A stretch of DNA of 64,000 nucleotides from Deltaproteobacteria bacterium. GTDB lineage: Bacteria > Myxococcota_A > UBA9042 > DTJE01. The notes under the pieces were generated by a model. It was not told the origin of the DNA. It saw only the letters and a program-made list of their open reading frames with translations, and ran no database searches. Positions 1 through 8,294 of the stretch are shown here, in pieces; within the stretch, counting starts at the first letter, position 1, and every line of letters begins with the position of its first letter. Position numbers and translations under genes: made by a program. The stretch spans positions 62,001-126,000 of the forward strand of contig JAKPOP010000027.1 of the NCBI GenBank assembly GCA_029547805.1, given 5' to 3'.

Positions 1-1750
1 AGGTGACCGCCTCCAGGGTTACCAGGTCAATCTCTGCGCCCTGGCCCTCGGTGATGTCCCGTGCCCGCTCGGCGCAACCCCGGACCATGCAGGACAGGTA
101 GGGGGTCGGGCAGAAGCGGGCCCGGACGGCGTCGGTCCGGTCGTAGAGTGCCACGGCCCGGCGCACCAGGTCCCGGGTCTGGGCCTCCCAGGCCCGCAGG
201 AAGGACTCGAAGTCCCGGAAGGCCTCCACGGGGCCGGTGTCGACTCCCAGGCGACCTGCCGGGCAGGGCTGGCCGGTGATCGGGTCCGTCGGCGGGGCCA
301 TGTCAAAGCCCCCGGTCAGGGTGAACTCGACGGCCTTCAGGAGGTTCAGGTTGATGTCCACGGTGCCGGACCGGTCGTTGCCGACCATCGTGTTCTCCAG
401 GCAGCCGACTGGCGCGTAGTCGTGGACGTTTCCCTCGTGGATCAGGGATTCCAGGCCAGCCCGTCGGGCCTGCCGGAGCAGGCCGGCCATCGACCGCTCA
501 TCGAAGTTGAGCAGGAAGGGTGCCCCCTGGCTGTGGGCGATCATCTCCACCAGCCGGTCGAGGAGCCCGTCAGGACTGCCCCGGTGGAGCCGGACGTTGG
601 GCTTCGGCTCCAGAATCGGGGACATCTCGTCGATGACCTCCAGGAAGGCGAAGGTCAGGTCGTTGGTCAGGTCCCGGCCTCCCTCGCCCATGCCCGACAG
701 GGTCAGCAACTGTCCAAAGCCGGCGGTGATCCCCTGGTTGCCGCCGACGCGGATCATCGCGTCGTAGGCCGTGTTGCAGTGGACGAAGAAGCAGCGCAGG
801 ATTTCCTTGCCGAACTCCCGGTCCATGCCCTCGGCCAGGGAACGCTCCCAGAAGGGGAGCAGGTACTGGTCGATGCGTCCGAAGGAGACGCCGGCCCCGG
901 GGTAGTTCTCGTCCGACAGGATCAGCATGTGGTTCAGCCAGAGGGCCTGGACCGCCTCCCAGAAGTTCGTCGGGGGATGCCAGGGAACCCGCCGGAGCAT
1001 CCGGGCCATGGCCTGCAGTTCCTGGGCCCGCTGGACGGTCCGGGCTCGCCCGGCGGCCTCCTCGCAGGCCTCGGCATACCCGGCGGCCACGTCCCGGGCC
1101 ATCGTCGCGGCGATGATCATGGCCCGCAACTGGGCACCCGCGGGCCCGGCGGCCAGGGTCTCCGGGAGCCGGTCCAGCCGCTGGAGCAGGTCCTGGTGAA
1201 TCCCCTGCCACCCAACCCGCAGCAGGCGGGCGTGGTCCGGGATCAGGTGCCCGCTGGTGGCCCCGGCGTTCCCCTGTCCGTGGAGATGGAAATCCAGCAG
1301 GGCCTGCCGGACGCCCTGCGGCCCCATGACCAGCCGGTCCCGTTCCCTCGCCTCCTCTCGGGTCCAGCATCGGGAGGCCAGCAGGTTGAAGCGGGACCCC
1401 GCCAGCAGGGACCCCGGGAGAATCTCCTTCGGGACATGGCGCACGATGGCCTCCCGGACAAACCAGGCGCGGCGCTCGGGCAGGCCCTTCGACCAGAACT
1501 CGCGGGGCACCGGGATTGTCCGGGCGGCCTGGAAGGCCGAGGACCGGAAGGGCTGAAAGAAGGCATAGGTCTCCGGGACGATGTAGTAGGACAGTTCGTC
1601 GAAGACCACATCCCAGGGAGTCCCGGTGGTGAAGCACAGGAACTCGTTGTTCCAGGGCCGTCGCACGCCCTCGAAGTAGAAGTCCCGGAGGCGTTGGATC
1701 CTCGGGGACAGGCCGTGGGGCTGCTTCAACGACCTCGCTGCCTCAGCCAT
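1..1750 (-). CDS. Glycyl radical enzyme (pyruvate formate-lyase-like), C-terminus cut off by window edge
   Basis: About 583 codons are visible from ATG at 1750 to the left edge. The reading frame shows the order of a glycyl radical enzyme: GHLIPDHARLLRVGWQGI, then SFGRIDQYLLPFWERSL, KPNVRLHRG, and the active-site region YAPVGCLENTMVGNDRSG with Cys450 and Glu452. The Cys-x-Glu pair is what dehydratase, decarboxylase and lyase members of the family use; pyruvate formate-lyase has two adjacent Cys instead. The family keeps its glycyl radical loop near the C-terminus, which lies off the window, so the radical Gly cannot be checked. The usual GCVEP is GCLEN here, so I cannot name the substrate. 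The start overlaps the stop of the upstream GntR gene by 8 bp (ATGGCTGA), so the two are cotranscribed. A radical SAM activase is needed and is not seen in the window. Confidence 0.85.
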   Translation of the reverse strand, partial: MAEAARSLKQPHGLSPRIQRLRDFYFEGVRRPWNNEFLCFTTGTPWDVVFDELSYYIVPETYAFFQPFRSSAFQAARTIPVPREFWSKGLPERRAWFVREAIVRHVPKEILPGSLLAGSRFNLLASRCWTREEARERDRLVMGPQGVRQALLDFHLHGQGNAGATSGHLIPDHARLLRVGWQGIHQDLLQRLDRLPETLAAGPAGAQLRAMIIAATMARDVAAGYAEACEEAAGRARTVQRAQELQAMARMLRRVPWHPPTNFWEAVQALWLNHMLILSDENYPGAGVSFGRIDQYLLPFWERSLAEGMDREFGKEILRCFFVHCNTAYDAMIRVGGNQGITAGFGQLLTLSGMGEGGRDLTNDLTFAFLEVIDEMSPILEPKPNVRLHRGSPDGLLDRLVEMIAHSQGAPFLLNFDERSMAGLLRQARRAGLESLIHEGNVHDYAPVGCLENTMVGNDRSGTVDINLNLLKAVEFTLTGGFDMAPPTDPITGQPCPAGRLGVDTGPVEAFRDFESFLRAWEAQTRDLVRRAVALYDRTDAVRARFCPTPYLSCMVRGCAERARDITEGQGAEIDLVTLEAVT

Positions 1751-2519
1751 CGATGCCTCCTGCGGTCGAGATGGGGGCCTCCGGCAGGTCCGGGACCTCC
1801 GGGGCACGGGCCAGGAGGGCCTTCGTGCCCTCGTCGATCAACGCGGTCATCGCCCGGGCCGCCGCCTCCTGGTCGCCTCGAGCGACCGCCTCGACGATGT
1901 CTTGGTGTCCCCGTCGAACGCCCGGGACCACGGCCGGGTCGCGGAAAAAGTCCCCGGCCAGGGCCCTCCAGGCAGGCCCGAAGGAGTTGATCACCATCGG
2001 GAAGAGGCGATTGCCGCTCGTCATCGCCAGTCCGTGGTGGAACCGGAAGTCCAGTTCCACCCAGTCCTCGGTGCACCGGGGGTCGGTGCGGTCCTCCAGG
2101 TCCAGCAGGTCCTGCAAGGCCCGGAGGTCCTCCGGCGTACGCCGGAACGCGGCCTCGCGGACAATCGCGCACTCGATCAGGCACCGAACCGACTGGACAT
2201 CCCGGAGCCAGCCGGGGTCCAGATGCCCGCCCCGGAACCGGAAGAGGGCCTCCAGGAACGCCAGGGACCCCGAGCGCCGGACGTCCTGCACGACGGTCCC
2301 TTGCCGCGGTACCACCTGCACGACGCCCCGGGCCTGAAGCGCCATCAGTCCGTCGTGGACCACCGGCCGACTCACCCGGAGCCGGGCGGCCAGCTCCCGT
2401 TCCGGCGGAAGACGGTCCCCCGGCCGGAGCTGGCCCGACAACAGGAGGCCCATGAACCGCTCCACGAAGACCTCCCGGAGCGACACATGGCGCAAGGGAG
2501 CCAGGTCCAGTTCCGTCAT
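1743..2519 (-). CDS. GntR/FadR-family transcriptional regulator with FCD ligand domain
   Basis: A 258-residue protein. Residues about 15-80 form a GntR winged helix (LRPGDRLPPERELAARLRVS, then a wing ending GVVQVVPRQGTVV). Residues about 100-230 look like an all-helical FCD domain: the Asp and His residues of ELDFRFHHGLAM, the typical SGNRLF turn, and a later GHQDIVEAVARGD His fit the metal and ligand site of that family. It sits directly before the glycyl radical enzyme with overlapping stop and start, so it probably controls that enzyme in response to a small carboxylate or related metabolite. A palindrome matching a FadR-type operator lies 23-33 bp before its start, so it is probably autoregulated. 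The ligand is unknown. Confidence 0.9.
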   Translation of the reverse strand: MTELDLAPLRHVSLREVFVERFMGLLLSGQLRPGDRLPPERELAARLRVSRPVVHDGLMALQARGVVQVVPRQGTVVQDVRRSGSLAFLEALFRFRGGHLDPGWLRDVQSVRCLIECAIVREAAFRRTPEDLRALQDLLDLEDRTDPRCTEDWVELDFRFHHGLAMTSGNRLFPMVINSFGPAWRALAGDFFRDPAVVPGVRRGHQDIVEAVARGDQEAAARAMTALIDEGTKALLARAPEVPDLPEAPISTAGGIDG

Positions 2520-2541
2520 CGCCTCCTCCTGGAAAGGCTGC

Positions 2542-2588
2542 TGGTCAGACCACAGGTGAGTCTAGAGAACAACCCCTTCGGATGGCAA
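2542..2588 (-). promoter_or_regulatory. Promoter and FadR-type operator of the GntR-glycyl radical enzyme operon
   Basis: On the minus strand TTGCCA (2588-2583) and TAGACT (2564-2559) form a promoter with an 18-bp spacer. Just downstream, TGGTCAGACCA at 2542-2552 is a perfect palindrome (TGGTC-A-GACCA) with the TGGT...ACCA form bound by FadR-subfamily GntR proteins. It covers the expected transcription start, so binding should block initiation. The site is seen directly; its use by the adjacent regulator is inferred. Confidence 0.65.
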
Positions 2589-2691
2589 GACCGTTGACCC
2601 GTCTCTGGTCGCGGGGGCCTGAGAGTCCCCGCGGGCCGGGGGGCATGGGGCCTCCCCCTGGATCCGGGCCGCCGGAGGGCCGCTTTTCGGG

Positions 2692-2697
2692 TATCCT
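2692..2697 (+). promoter_or_regulatory. Candidate -10 element for the RecD2 operon
   Basis: TATCCT lies 22 bp before the ATG at 2719 and matches the TAnnCT form seen before other genes here. No good -35 is visible 16-18 bp upstream; a TTGACC at 2594-2599 is too far away to pair with it. A weak call. Confidence 0.35.
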
Positions 2698-2718
2698 TGT
2701 TGCCGCGAGGAGGCCCCG

Positions 2719-4338
2719 ATGTCACAGAGAACGGTCTTTGCAGGTCTGCCGGGGACCGCCCCCCTGGCCTGGGTCCCCACCCTGATCCCCTTCCTGGCCG
2801 AGGTGGATCGGTCCCGTCCGTCGGTCCGTGGGGTCAAGGAGTGGCTCCGGATGCGCAATCTCTTCGATGCCGCATCCTGGGAGACCCTCATGGAGATGCT
2901 GGAGGTTCGTCTGGGGGAACCGGTGACCCTGGGCCGGACGGCCCGGGACCTCCTGGCAGCATCCGACGACGCCGCTGCCCGGGCCGTGCTGGCCCGCCGC
3001 CTGGTCGAGGAGAACCCCCTGCTGGCCCGCTACTGTCTGCAGGCCCTGGACGTCGAACAGGAGGGGAGGCTCCACTCCACCAACGAACTGTTCCGGATGA
3101 TCACCTCCTATGTCTATCCCGGGGAGAAGCCGACGCTGGTCTCGTTCCGGGCCTGGGTGGACTGGGCCGTGGCGGCGAACCTCCTGAAACTGGTGGGGAT
3201 TCGCTGGGCCCTGGGGGAGGGTTCCCGGGAGGTCCTCCCGCGGCTTCGGGCCCTCGACCCCGAGGAGTTCCTGGAGGAGGAGCGCCAGGCCCGAGAAGGG
3301 CCGGGCCCCGGGGCGGCCGAGGACGAGCCGGGGGACCGGCCGGCCGGGATGGAATCGGGGCCCGAAGGCCCGGAACCCGCGGCGCCGGGACCGGAGGCCC
3401 CGGGACCGCAGGAGGCACCGGGGCGGGAGGAAGAACGGACGGACACCCGGGAATCCGAGGTTTCCGGGACCCGGGGGCCGGATCCCGAGGCACCGCGTCC
3501 CCCGGTGGTCTCTCCCGGAGCCCCGGCGATCCCTCGCCGGGGACCGGAGGTTCGCCACCCGGTCCCCCGCCCGGTTCCGGCCGAGGTGGGTTTGGTGCGG
3601 CCGGCCCTGGACCTCGAGGCCACCCGGCGCCTGCTGCTGGCCTCCCGGGACCAGGACCCGAATCGGCCGGCGTCGCTGGCGACCCGGACGGGCCTCTCGG
3701 ATCCCCTGGAGTCGGCCTTCGGGGCCCTGCTGCTGTCCCGCGGATGCTCCCCGGAGGAGGTTCGCCGGGGGATGGAGGCCCTGCGGGGCACGGAGGTCTT
3801 CCGGGAGGCCGCGGCCGGCACTCTGACCCTGGCGGCCCTGGCCTCGGCGGAGGCCGGGACGGCCGACCACGCGATCGCCCGGGTGCTGGCCCGATTTCCG
3901 GCATTGCCGCGCATCCAGGCGGGGCTCCGGGACCCGGGACTGTTCCAGGGCGAGGACCCCCGGGAGTGGGCCGATCGGGTCTGGCGGCGGCTCTACGCCC
4001 CCCGGGACCCCCTGGCCCCCTTCTGGCTCGCCCGATTGCTCCTGGGCCAGGGGCGCCTGGGGGAGGCCCTGGCGCCGGTGGCCGTCGTTCCTCACTTCCA
4101 GGTCCGGGAGAACGCCTTCCGCATCGGCTTCCTGGACCGGCTCCACGCCGCCGCCTTCCCGGACCTGGTGGAGGCGGCGATTCGCCTGGCCGAGGGGTTC
4201 CCGCCGGACCCGGCGGAGCATCCCCTGGAGCGGATCCACGAGGGGCTGGGCTGCGCCTTCCGATGTCCCCGGGCCGTCGTCTGTCCCCTCTCGTGCCGGG
4301 AACGCCTGGAGGTGGCTCCCGGAAATCCCGGGCGATGA
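2719..4338 (+). CDS. Uncharacterised protein coupled to RecD2, with a four-Cys cluster at the C-terminus
   Basis: A 539-residue protein I cannot assign to a family. Residues 1-185 are mostly helical and rich in Leu and Arg. Residues about 190-290 are a low-complexity linker of Pro, Gly, Glu and Arg. Residues about 300-539 are again helical. Near the end, Cys512, Cys516, Cys522 and Cys526 form CAFRCPRAVVCPLSC (C-x3-C-x5-C-x3-C), which looks like a zinc or Fe-S ligand set. There is no signal peptide, so it is cytoplasmic. Its stop overlaps the ATG of recD2 (ATGA), which suggests translation in step and a shared job in DNA handling, but that link rests on position only. The start has a GCGAGGAGG-type ribosome site 8-9 bp upstream. 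Confidence 0.8.
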   Translation: MSQRTVFAGLPGTAPLAWVPTLIPFLAEVDRSRPSVRGVKEWLRMRNLFDAASWETLMEMLEVRLGEPVTLGRTARDLLAASDDAAARAVLARRLVEENPLLARYCLQALDVEQEGRLHSTNELFRMITSYVYPGEKPTLVSFRAWVDWAVAANLLKLVGIRWALGEGSREVLPRLRALDPEEFLEEERQAREGPGPGAAEDEPGDRPAGMESGPEGPEPAAPGPEAPGPQEAPGREEERTDTRESEVSGTRGPDPEAPRPPVVSPGAPAIPRRGPEVRHPVPRPVPAEVGLVRPALDLEATRRLLLASRDQDPNRPASLATRTGLSDPLESAFGALLLSRGCSPEEVRRGMEALRGTEVFREAAAGTLTLAALASAEAGTADHAIARVLARFPALPRIQAGLRDPGLFQGEDPREWADRVWRRLYAPRDPLAPFWLARLLLGQGRLGEALAPVAVVPHFQVRENAFRIGFLDRLHAAAFPDLVEAAIRLAEGFPPDPAEHPLERIHEGLGCAFRCPRAVVCPLSCRERLEVAPGNPGR

Positions 4339-6485
4339 CCGGCATGTCCCGGATCATGGCCAGCGGGCGGGTGACCCGGGTCCTCTATGCCGACCCCGGG
4401 GAGACCTACACCGTGATCGAGGTCGAGACGGACCAGGGCCCCGCGGTCTGGACCGTGGCGATGGGAGGCCTGGCCCCCGGGCAGGAGGTTCAGGGCCTCG
4501 GGTCCTGGCGAACCCATCCCCGCCACGGTCGCCAGTTTCGGGCCGAGTCGGTGATCGTGCTGCCTCCGTCCCGAAGGGAGGGGATCCGTGCCTGGCTCTC
4601 CTCGGGCCAGGTTCCGGGGGTCGGGCCCCGGCTCGCGGAGCGGCTGCTCGCGTGCTTCGGAGACGACCTCCCGGCGGTGATCGAGGCCGGGCCCGAGGAA
4701 CTTGCCCGATGTCCGGGGGTCGGGCCTGCCAAGGCCTCCCGGATCGTCGAGGCCTGGCGGCGCGAACGGACCCACCGGGAGACCTTCGTGCTGCTGTGCG
4801 AGATGGGTCTGACGCCCGCCCAGGCCCAGCGGTTGATCCGGGTCCACGGGCCCGAGGCGCCGGCCCGGGTACGCCTGGACCCCTGGTCGATGGCCCGGGA
4901 CGTCCCGGGGATCGGCTTCCACCGGGCCGACGTGATGGCGAGCCGGATCGGCATCGCCCCGGACTCCCTGCTGCGCCTCCGGGCCGCCGTGGCCCACGTG
5001 ATGGGGCAGTCGGTCGAGGAAGGCCATGTCTTCCTGCCTCGGGACCAGGTCGTTCACCGGGCCGCGGACCTCACGGGACAACCGGAGGCCCTGCTGGAGA
5101 AGGCCCTGGACAATCTGGTCACGGGGGGGGACCTCGTGCAGGAAGGGACCCCCGAGGGAGACCTCGTGTACCTGGTCTCCCTCCATCGGGCCGAGGTCGA
5201 TGCCGCACACCGCCTGGCACTGCTCGCTGGCGCCTCGGTGATCGAGGTGGCCCCGGAGGACCCCGCTGGGGATCTGACCCTGGCCCCGAGTCAGCGGGAG
5301 GCCCTGGGGACCCTGTGCCGGCACCCCGTCGCGGTGTTGACCGGGGGGCCCGGGACCGGCAAGACGACCCTGGTGAAGGCCCTCTGCGGGATCGGGGACC
5401 GGAAGGGCCTCCGGATGGCCCTGGCGGCACCCACCGGCCGGGCTGCGATGCGCCTCCGGGAGTCCACGGGCCGGGAGGCCCGGACCCTGCACCGCCTGCT
5501 GGAGTACCACCCGCGGGAGGATCGCTTCCTTCGGGACGAGTTCCATCCGCTGGAGATGGACTGGGTGGTGGTGGACGAGTGCTCGATGCTCGACGCCTGG
5601 CTGCTGGACCGACTGCTCCGGGCCCTGGCTCCGGGGACCCGCCTCACGCTGGTCGGGGACGCGGACCAGATCCCGCCGGTGGGCCCCGGGGACCCCTTCC
5701 GGGCCATGGTCCAGTCGGGGGTGCTGCCGGTGGCCCGTCTCCGGGAGGTCTTCCGCCAGGGGGAGGGATCGGGCATCGTCCGGGCGGCCCGGGAGATCCT
5801 GGAGGGGCGGGAGCCGGGGTCCGGGGATGGTGCCTCCGGCGACGACTTCCACCTCGTGGTGCGGGAGGACGCCGCGGAGGCGGCCCGGATGGTGGAGCGG
5901 CTGGTCGTGGAGCGGATCCCGGCCCGCTTCGGCCTGGACCCTGCCACAGAGGTCCAGGTCTTGAGCCCGATGCACAAGGGGGAGTGCGGTACCGAGGCCC
6001 TGAACCGCCGGATCCGGGAGCGGCTGAACCCCGGGGCCCCCGGTCGCCTGGCCCCCGGGGACCGGGTCGTGCAGGTCCGGAACAACTACGACCTGGAGGT
6101 CTTCAACGGGGACATCGGCCGGATCGAGGAACGGGCCGAGGACGGCGGGGTCGTGGTGCGGTTCGAGGACCGGCGGGTCTTCTACGGCCCCGAGGAGGTC
6201 GGGGACCTGGCCTGGGCCCACGCCCTGACGATCCACAAGTCCCAGGGCAGCGAGTTTCCGGCGGTGGTGGTGGCCCTCTCGACCCAGCACTGGGTGATGC
6301 TCCGTCGGGCCCTGATCTACACGGCGGTGACCCGGGGACGTCGGCTCGTGGTGCTGGTGGGGAGCCGTCGGGCCCTCCGGGCGGCCCTGGACAACGCCCG
6401 ACAGGAACCCCGGAATGGCCGGATGCAGCAGCGGTTGCAGAGGGTGATGGGGGGGGCGGGCGCGAACGTCACAACCAGTTCGTGA
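4335..6485 (+). CDS. recD2: RecD2-type SF1B 5'-3' DNA helicase
   Basis: A 716-residue protein of normal RecD2 length. The N-terminal part has an OB-like region (TVIEVETDQGPAVWTV) and helix-hairpin-helix repeats (VPGVGPRLAERLL, CPGVGPAKASRIVEAW) that mark RecD2 rather than the RecD of RecBCD. The helicase core carries Walker A TGGPGTGKTT near residue 336, Walker B VVVDECSMLD near residue 411, a VGDADQIPPVGPG motif, and the C-terminal LTIHKSQGSEFPAVV motif of the UvrD/RecD fold. RecD2 unwinds DNA with a 5' tail and acts in replication-fork repair. The ATG at 4335 overlaps the stop of the preceding gene. Its 3' end overlaps the convergent ArsA-like gene by 17 bp. Confidence 0.95.
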   Translation: MTGMSRIMASGRVTRVLYADPGETYTVIEVETDQGPAVWTVAMGGLAPGQEVQGLGSWRTHPRHGRQFRAESVIVLPPSRREGIRAWLSSGQVPGVGPRLAERLLACFGDDLPAVIEAGPEELARCPGVGPAKASRIVEAWRRERTHRETFVLLCEMGLTPAQAQRLIRVHGPEAPARVRLDPWSMARDVPGIGFHRADVMASRIGIAPDSLLRLRAAVAHVMGQSVEEGHVFLPRDQVVHRAADLTGQPEALLEKALDNLVTGGDLVQEGTPEGDLVYLVSLHRAEVDAAHRLALLAGASVIEVAPEDPAGDLTLAPSQREALGTLCRHPVAVLTGGPGTGKTTLVKALCGIGDRKGLRMALAAPTGRAAMRLRESTGREARTLHRLLEYHPREDRFLRDEFHPLEMDWVVVDECSMLDAWLLDRLLRALAPGTRLTLVGDADQIPPVGPGDPFRAMVQSGVLPVARLREVFRQGEGSGIVRAAREILEGREPGSGDGASGDDFHLVVREDAAEAARMVERLVVERIPARFGLDPATEVQVLSPMHKGECGTEALNRRIRERLNPGAPGRLAPGDRVVQVRNNYDLEVFNGDIGRIEERAEDGGVVVRFEDRRVFYGPEEVGDLAWAHALTIHKSQGSEFPAVVVALSTQHWVMLRRALIYTAVTRGRRLVVLVGSRRALRAALDNARQEPRNGRMQQRLQRVMGGAGANVTTSS

Positions 6486-7635
6486 GGGCCTGCAGTCCCT
6501 CCAGGTCCCGGATCTCGGTCCGGAGCCAGGGGATCACCCGGACCGGGAGGTCTCCGAGGGCCTCCCGGGTCTCGGCGATCCGCCGGGCGTCCTCCCGGGA
6601 CCGCTCCCAGTCCTCCCGGGCCCTCCGGGCGGTCCTCCGGGCCAGGTCCTCCCGGGTCGCCTCGTCCATCCATCCCAGGGCCGGAGAGTCCCGGAACGCC
6701 TGTCGCAGGGCCTCGGCCGTCGCCGGCTCCTGGGACCCGGCCCCGGGGCACTCGGCCGGCGGCCAGGTCATCACGCGGTTCACCAGCAGTGCCGCCGGTC
6801 GCAATCCCCGGGTCCGGATCAGCCCCGCCGCCTCCCGGACCCGGTCGGCCATGCCGGGAGAGGGGCGGGCCACCAGCAACGTGGCCGTGTCCGGTCCCAC
6901 AAGCAGCGTCTTGACCCGTCCCAGGCGCTCCCGCAGGTCTCCGAACAGCGGGGAGAAGGCCAGCAGGAAGTCCAGCACCGCCAGGAAGGTCTCCTCCCCT
7001 GCGAACCGGCCGATCCCACGGAGGAGCCACCGGCGTCCCTTGAGGGCCTGAAGGCCCAGCCGGGAGAGGCCCGAGGAGGCCCCCACGAAGAGGCGGAAGG
7101 AGTCGGAGTCCAGCAGGCTCAGCAGGCGGTCCGGGGCGTCCAGGAAGTCCAGGGCGTGGCGCTCCGGGGGCGTGTCCAGCACGACCCGGTCGTAGCGACC
7201 GGACTCGATCACCTGGAGCAGGCGGTCCAGGGCCAGGTATTCGTGGGTTCCCGACATCCCTGCCGCGGCCTTCTGAAAGAAGACGTTGCTGCGGACCCGC
7301 TCCCGGTCCGCCGGGGAGGCGATCAGGCGGTCCACCAGCCGGTCCAGTTCATGGCGGGCCTCCAGCACCATCGCGTGCAGGGACCCGCGGGCCTGCACCG
7401 GGACCGGCTCCTCGCTACCGGGGGCGTCGGTGAGGCCCAGGGCGGTCCGGAGGCGGTTCGCCGGGTCCACCGTGACCACCAGCGCCCGCCTCCCGGCCAG
7501 GGCCATCCGGAGCCCCATCGCGGCGGCCAGCGTGGTCTTGCCGACCCCTCCATCCCCCAGCACCACCACGACCCGGGGGCGGCCGGACTCGTTCCTGGAT
7601 TCCTGGGGGCCTTCGATCAGGGTCTGAAGGTCCAT
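6469..7635 (-). CDS. ArsA/GET3-family ATPase (anion-transporting ATPase-like)
   Basis: A 388-residue P-loop protein. VVVLGDGGVGKTTLAAAMG at residues about 23-41 is the nucleotide site; an Asp replaces the signature Lys of the usual KGGVGKT. Next come VVTVDPANRLRTALGL and a switch-II-like VVLDTPPERHALDFLD, both typical of ArsA/GET3 proteins; the C-terminus has GLRPAALLVNRV. Classic ArsA drives arsenite export with ArsB, but no ars gene is nearby. Stand-alone copies in bacteria are of unknown job and may act like GET3 in handling membrane proteins. ATG at 7635 was chosen because homology starts right after it; the open frame upstream is GC-rich nonsense. It is 47 bp behind the biotin carrier gene, in the same operon. 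Confidence 0.85.
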   Translation of the reverse strand: MDLQTLIEGPQESRNESGRPRVVVVLGDGGVGKTTLAAAMGLRMALAGRRALVVTVDPANRLRTALGLTDAPGSEEPVPVQARGSLHAMVLEARHELDRLVDRLIASPADRERVRSNVFFQKAAAGMSGTHEYLALDRLLQVIESGRYDRVVLDTPPERHALDFLDAPDRLLSLLDSDSFRLFVGASSGLSRLGLQALKGRRWLLRGIGRFAGEETFLAVLDFLLAFSPLFGDLRERLGRVKTLLVGPDTATLLVARPSPGMADRVREAAGLIRTRGLRPAALLVNRVMTWPPAECPGAGSQEPATAEALRQAFRDSPALGWMDEATREDLARRTARRAREDWERSREDARRIAETREALGDLPVRVIPWLRTEIRDLEGLQALTNWL

Positions 7636-7682
7636 CGGGTCTTGCTCCGGCGCGGTCCGGCAGGGGTCCGGAACCCCGGAAA

Positions 7683-8294
7683 TCAGGGCGGGTCGTCGGG
7701 GCAGAAGGTCACCAGGAGGGCATCCCGTTCCACCCGCTCGCCCTCCCGGACCCCGACGGACTCGATCCGGCCGTTCCGGGGCGCCCGGACCTCGTCCTCC
7801 ATCTTCATCGCCTCGACGACCACCAGGGGGTCCCCCCGGCGGACCTGGTCTCCGGGGGCCGCGTGGACCCGTACGACCCGTCCCGGGAGCCGGGCCCGGA
7901 CCTCCCGCCCGATGGCCGCGATGGACAGGCCCTCGGGCACCACGGCGGACCGGGGCGACACGAAGAGGCTCCGGTTTCCCAGGGAGACCTCGGTCAGGGG
8001 ACCCGGTGGGCCCACCATCGGGCACAGGATGCGCCCCGATGGGGTCCGGAAGAGGACCCGTCCGTCCTTGCGGCCGATGACCTGGAGCGCCAGGCGCACC
8101 TCCCCGACCCGCACCAGGACCCACTGGTCGTCCACGCCCTCCAGGACCAGATCCAGTGCCGCGTCTCCGCCGTTGCGGACCTCCATGCGGGTCCAGCGCC
8201 GTTCTTCCAGGGGCCGGGGACCTCCGGGGGAACTCCCCTCGGGCTCCAGGGCCCCGATGGGGAGGACCGGCACCTCGTTCTGCTTGCAGCTCAT
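7683..8294 (-). CDS. Biotin carboxyl carrier protein-like subunit
   Basis: A 203-residue protein with a C-terminal biotinyl domain: VHAAPGDQVRRGDPLVVVEAMKMEDE, in which the Lys of AMKM is the biotin site, followed by RAPRNGRIESVGVREGERV. Residues about 50-115 (LVRVGEVRLALQVIGRKDGR) are a separate beta-rich part like the linker domain of acyl-CoA carboxylase alpha chains. ATG at 8294 overlaps the stop of the biotin carboxylase (ATGA). Together the two genes make the biotin half of an acyl-CoA or acetyl-CoA carboxylase; the carboxyltransferase is not in the window. Confidence 0.9.
   Translation of the reverse strand: MSCKQNEVPVLPIGALEPEGSSPGGPRPLEERRWTRMEVRNGGDAALDLVLEGVDDQWVLVRVGEVRLALQVIGRKDGRVLFRTPSGRILCPMVGPPGPLTEVSLGNRSLFVSPRSAVVPEGLSIAAIGREVRARLPGRVVRVHAAPGDQVRRGDPLVVVEAMKMEDEVRAPRNGRIESVGVREGERVERDALLVTFCPDDPP

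Noticed and set aside
422..1990. A 522-codon plus-strand frame opposite the glycyl radical enzyme
   Set aside because: The minus strand encodes a continuous and recognisable enzyme over the same bases; the plus frame has no family features.
6469..7635. An arsenite resistance operon
   Set aside because: No arsB, arsC, arsR or arsD is found in the window; the protein only shares the ArsA/GET3 fold.
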